A stretch of DNA of 33,683 nucleotides from an uncultured Bacillota bacterium (GTDB taxonomy: Bacteria > Bacillota > Dehalobacteriia > UBA4068): assembly GCA_934271085.1 (NCBI GenBank), contig CAKQQU010000015.1, forward strand, positions 1 to 33,683. Reading direction: 5' to 3'. Below the pieces are notes generated by a model, which saw only the letters and a program-made list of their open reading frames with translations, ran no database searches and had not been told where the DNA came from. Of this stretch, positions 31,501 through 33,683 are shown one piece after another. Made by a program: the position numbers and the translations under genes. The number at the start of each line of letters is the position of its first letter. Position 1 is the first letter of the stretch.

Positions 31501-33528
31501 ACCGGCAACCGCACAGTAGCCATGCCCAGCGCAAAAGCCGCCTGGGAAGGTGCAATCAAGGGCGGCAGCGATGCAATATTGGCTTATCGCACCAATACTC
31601 TGGGAGTACAGGGAGAAAACAGGTATGCCGACAATCAGGTTTCTCCCAGCGATGTTTTCAGCAACGGAAATATTTTAGGCAGAACTGGTAATCGTCTTAA
31701 TAAGGGAACCTCTTTTTTGCTTGCTTTCGGCGATAAGATCTTTTCCGGTTCCAGGGAAGCTGTAGTTAAACAGGAATTAATGCAGCTTCGTGAACAGGGG
31801 AAACTGGACATAACCGATGAAGAGATAGCCGAAATAGCCCGCAGGCAGGCATTGCAGGTAACTTATCAGGATGATACCGGATTATCCGATTTTATAATCA
31901 ACACAAGGCGCAATATTTCCGGAGAAACAAAAGCCAAGAGGGAAAATAGTTCTCCTAACGCAATCAGAACATTATTCGCTTACACCACCTTGCCGTTTGC
32001 CAAAACTCCCCCCAATGTCTTGTATCGCACCTTGGAATATTCCGCACCGGGGCTTGTTAAAAGCTGCATTGATGTAGCCAAAATAAGAAAAGGCGGCTGG
32101 GACATAACCCCCGCTCAACAGCGCAGGCTGGTATCTGCAGTTTCCAGAGGTATAGTTGGCGTTGGTTTACAAGGACTTGGGGCAATACTCTTTGCCAATA
32201 ATTTACTCAGTGGTTCCGCTCCTGATGACGAAGCAGAAAAGAAAGAGCGGGAAATGCTGGGCATTACAGACAACTCTGTTAAAGTGAAAGTTGGAGACAA
32301 ATATTATTGGGTAGATTTCTCTTCACTTGGCCCCTTGCCTGCCGCCATGAATGTAGGCGCTAATATATACAAAGAGATAACTGATGAATTTGGCGAAGGC
32401 CCCAGTGTCGCTAATGCCGCTCTTGATGTTATAGAGAATATACTCGCTGCCCCTATCAACGATGTTTCCGGAGACAGTTTGTGGGAAGGGCTAGTTGACA
32501 CTTTCAATTACCTCGATGATAAGGATGTCGCTGGTCTTATGCAGGAAACGCTGGGCGATGCGGCGGTACAAATGGTACCTCTCAGTTCTTTTATGAGAGC
32601 AGTAACCACGCTGACCGACCCCTATGTTAGAGAAACTTCGTCCGAGGGGGAAATAGGCTGGACGGGCAATCGTATTATCTCCCAGATTCCTTTTCTGTCT
32701 TCTACTTTGCCCATTAAATACGATGTTCACGGTGAAGCAAAAAAACGAGCCATCGGGGATAATTTCGCTGATAAACTGTACTCCGCATTTTTTGCGGTTG
32801 GTAATGCATCTGAGGATAAATCCAAAGATAAGGCCGTAGAAGAATTACTGCGCCTTTATAACGACAGCGAAGACAGTAGTGTTTTGCTGGACAAAGCTCC
32901 CTATAGCATTAAAAAGGGTGGCGAAACCTACCCGCTGGTTGGGGAGAATCGCAGCCAGTATCAGCATACCATGGGTTCTTTGGGTAAAGGCACTGTAAAT
33001 GAGCTGATAAATTCACCTGAGTTTAATTATGCCACGACAGATCAGCAAATAGATATGGTAGCCAAAGCATTGGGCTACGGCGAAGACACTGCTAAAACAG
33101 ATTTCTTTGACCAAACCGAAGTTGCCTATGATAAAGATAGCTATAAACTGAAATATCGGTTAGATAGGGCAAAATCTTACGGTGTTGACCCCGGTGTGGC
33201 GATAACTGTTTACGACAGGATGGGCAAAGTTGGTGGCAATGGGCCAAAGGCCACCATACTCATTAATACTGCCGGACTTACCAAAGACCAAAAGAAAAAA
33301 ATTGCTTATGATTATTTCGGCGAAAGCAGTGAAACTTTTTCCGATAGTCTCGCCACTGCCATTGACAATAATTATGCCGAGGAATTTGTTAACGCCTATA
33401 CCAGAAAAAACAGTTATGACTATGGTATAGAGCAAGTATCGGATTATCTTAATGCCACTGGATTAAGCTACCGGCAGAAAGTTAAAATCATGGAAATGTT
33501 GAATTTGGGAACCAAATATCTTAATTAG
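28525..33528 (+). CDS. giant phage-type polyvalent protein with ADP-ribosyltransferase-like domain
   Basis: The 1667-residue protein begins with a Gly-rich, hydrophobic-patch region (1-260), then a coiled-coil stretch (about 320-420), a Gly/Ser linker (425-489) and an ART-like domain (about 490-645: DENGNVLELFHWTPNTEF, GDIGFHFGS, YLNIKHPAII, then GYDGMIYRN and YIAFHPEQIIW), as in polyvalent proteins of phages and conjugative elements. The remaining 1000 residues are helical, with NVKTNLRNIGGN, FAYTTLPFAK and a hydrophobic segment at about 1211-1230, typical of large virion proteins injected with phage DNA. No TM-anchored secretion signal is seen. The start is uncertain: TTG at 28525 has no ribosome site, and the frame is open back to 28471 with coding-like residues (GDTERLADYNEYL); CTG at 28504 is an alternative, or the gene is 5'-truncated. 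Confidence 0.8.
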   Translation: MSQTTNKQLAEEDYEKLQNSGKVAQLLGYLGGGLGGAASWGATGVENIRRALGGEYRPIDTNSEWYSGSRVQAQAEEELLKDIDSPAARWFAQAGLSLADMAVKLPFGPAGMMVAFGAETAGNVAYDSLQRGATPDQAFANGTIAGLAESLVSAIPVDRLFKVARGGASALLSKQGVKQVLQQAGLEANEELITQYAQTIADIATMGNKSNWALEYQDYIAQGYSDKEAKEMTNFDFFIKEPLLAAAAGGMMGGIMGTGATAKSGGLSNKSAQQADIEQLGQALDGVKEQNAGQMAELDIDPETENGVQASDIAPEATQSEKSILSSKEDLNEQLNLLTIQLNQDLATVSEQFPESQYPPEIREALIEQEQERLKEEYSQNVNRLRKEALEIEIQGLYEEENAVNNEIDAAVDKIYNYVYGGEENGNGNRRLLGQQILSGAQQGITTGGSGKASVSDSPRSGDVSGSSGFAINKDSAGKLLPPETQKRLKDTDITDENGNVLELFHWTPNTEFTEFGEGDIGFHFGSENQATNRAINTGHDPETDGRYVRVYLNIKHPAIITSDQYGWGASQTAFQAWRSGYITQAEYDNIFRLSQQYGINYDSAASKAFRELLESKGYDGMIYRNDFEADGDSYIAFHPEQIIWADGNADNTANNSLTQAGNEEPVFSMPETKGIEKDLGASEGQGEEVLSQFANENIQNAAESDKVSREIASALAGKTHRISSREKVADTARKTINKYGMEAIANYLNKKAIDNKAATDTEIAAGIMAIQEYSRLSRQNSQGSNDEYGAKALDLANVMDSLATTAGRALNMYKIIQKELPGGLLRYANRQLQKENLPPLEQDEINTFNDLLEMSNRAEELDDLTEQIIKDKKSLLNKDKIRGKAALKAIEARIAEMFPDMSKEYRGYAAQILLYKDSSEIGDWMTLLTQKMVADKMPATAVDKYRAFQRINLLLNVKTNLRNIGGNAMQTILETTSDVVGTGIDKLISEKTGNRTVAMPSAKAAWEGAIKGGSDAILAYRTNTLGVQGENRYADNQVSPSDVFSNGNILGRTGNRLNKGTSFLLAFGDKIFSGSREAVVKQELMQLREQGKLDITDEEIAEIARRQALQVTYQDDTGLSDFIINTRRNISGETKAKRENSSPNAIRTLFAYTTLPFAKTPPNVLYRTLEYSAPGLVKSCIDVAKIRKGGWDITPAQQRRLVSAVSRGIVGVGLQGLGAILFANNLLSGSAPDDEAEKKEREMLGITDNSVKVKVGDKYYWVDFSSLGPLPAAMNVGANIYKEITDEFGEGPSVANAALDVIENILAAPINDVSGDSLWEGLVDTFNYLDDKDVAGLMQETLGDAAVQMVPLSSFMRAVTTLTDPYVRETSSEGEIGWTGNRIISQIPFLSSTLPIKYDVHGEAKKRAIGDNFADKLYSAFFAVGNASEDKSKDKAVEELLRLYNDSEDSSVLLDKAPYSIKKGGETYPLVGENRSQYQHTMGSLGKGTVNELINSPEFNYATTDQQIDMVAKALGYGEDTAKTDFFDQTEVAYDKDSYKLKYRLDRAKSYGVDPGVAITVYDRMGKVGGNGPKATILINTAGLTKDQKKKIAYDYFGESSETFSDSLATAIDNNYAEEFVNAYTRKNSYDYGIEQVSDYLNATGLSYRQKVKIMEMLNLGTKYLN
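29798..29992 (+). CDS. nested 64-residue gene in another frame inside the giant gene
   Basis: GGAGGT lies seven bases before the ATG at 29798, one of the best ribosome sites in the island. The product (MVTVIEDYWGNRFYLEHSKA, then QVEAGKRRYQIVLEAGMSQE, VADSQLIKIVQENY and a basic end) looks like a normal small globular or helical protein. In the same place the giant protein is a low-complexity Gly/Ser/Gln linker (its residues 425-489), as would be expected for an overprinted segment. I do not recognise the family. Chance open frames of this length do occur in a 5-kb gene, but the ribosome site and composition argue for a real one. Confidence 0.45.
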   Translation: MVTVIEDYWGNRFYLEHSKALQQVEAGKRRYQIVLEAGMSQEVADSQLIKIVQENYSLPKRKND

Positions 33529-33565
33529 TGTCCCCCGAGTGTCCCTTGTGTCCCTTTTGTGTCCC
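33528..33565 (+). repeat. four phased GTGTCCC direct repeats
   Basis: GTGTCCC occurs at 33528, 33539, 33548 and 33559, i.e. at 9-11-base steps close to one helical turn, starting in the stop codon of the giant gene. Suggestive of binding sites for one protein; no function is known. Confidence 0.6.
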
Positions 33566-33574
33566 TCAAAAAAG

Positions 33575-33588
33575 GGCTAAATTTAGCC
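33575..33588. repeat. 14-base perfect palindrome
   Basis: GGCTAAATTTAGCC, directly after the phased repeats. It may be an operator or part of a replication or recombination site. Confidence 0.5.
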
Positions 33589-33633
33589 ATTTCTGCCTAT
33601 TTAGACAAGCTAAAATAAGGCGAAAATACAAAT

Positions 33634-33680
33634 AAAAATCCCTGCCAGGCGGTAAAATCATACCGTTTAGCAGGGATTTT
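33634..33680 (+). terminator. terminator hairpin after the giant gene
   Basis: AAAATCCCTGC / GCAGGGATTTT arms enclose a second stem (CGGTA / TACCG). T and A runs are on both sides, so it may work in both directions. Confidence 0.75.
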
Positions 33681-33683
33681 ATT

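Noticed and set aside
33230..33430. Second nested plus-strand frame inside the giant gene
   Set aside because: No ribosome site, and the product is Pro/Leu-rich noise; the giant frame is normal there.

Overview
The window comes from the chromosome of an endospore-forming, anaerobic-type Firmicute (Clostridia or Negativicutes; the sequence does not decide which). The pointers are spoIIE with a Spo0A-box-like promoter, a cotJ spore-coat operon, the order spoIIE-tilS-ftsH-folP-folB-folK that is conserved in many spore-formers, strong AGGAGG-type ribosome sites, and a corrinoid methyl-transfer operon. No rRNA, tRNA, CRISPR array, transposase or integrase was seen.

Layout. (1) 1-9884, all minus strand: spoIIE, tilS, ftsH, then a cofactor operon folP-folB-folK/panC and a lipid kinase that runs off the left edge. 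The usual hpt gene between tilS and ftsH is absent, and folK and panC form one uninterrupted reading frame. (2) 10116-15855, plus strand: a secreted Cys/Asn-rich CAP protein, cotJA-cotJB and a severely shortened cotJC, then a tripartite TAXI-TRAP uptake system (receptor lipoprotein, DUF1850 protein, fused permease). (3) 16053-24107, minus strand: what looks like one eight-gene operon: short UroD-type methyltransferase, ABC ATPase, binding lipoprotein, permease, UroD-type methyltransferase, corrinoid protein, MtaA-like methyltransferase, RACo-type corrinoid activator. It probably imports a methylated compound and strips its methyl group; the substrate is unknown. (4) 24408-25429: a LolD/MacB-type ABC ATPase and the 3' part of its FtsX permease, cut off at about 25,430.

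(5) From about 25,430 to the right edge is a foreign, phage-like island. A minus-strand operon, read from one promoter at 28,386-28,414, carries five tandem paralogous XRE/Cro-CI repressors, a small HExxH protein, a repeat lipoprotein and a small CxxC membrane protein. Divergent from it is a 5-kb gene for a giant phage-type polyvalent protein with an ADP-ribosyltransferase-like domain. The two divergent promoters carry the same operator sequence in the same place, between -35 and -10. A 64-codon gene with its own strong ribosome site lies in another frame inside the giant gene.

The most unusual parts are the mosaic five-repressor array with its matched operators, the overprinted gene, and the corrinoid operon with an embedded importer and no recognisable methyltransferase II of the pterin type.
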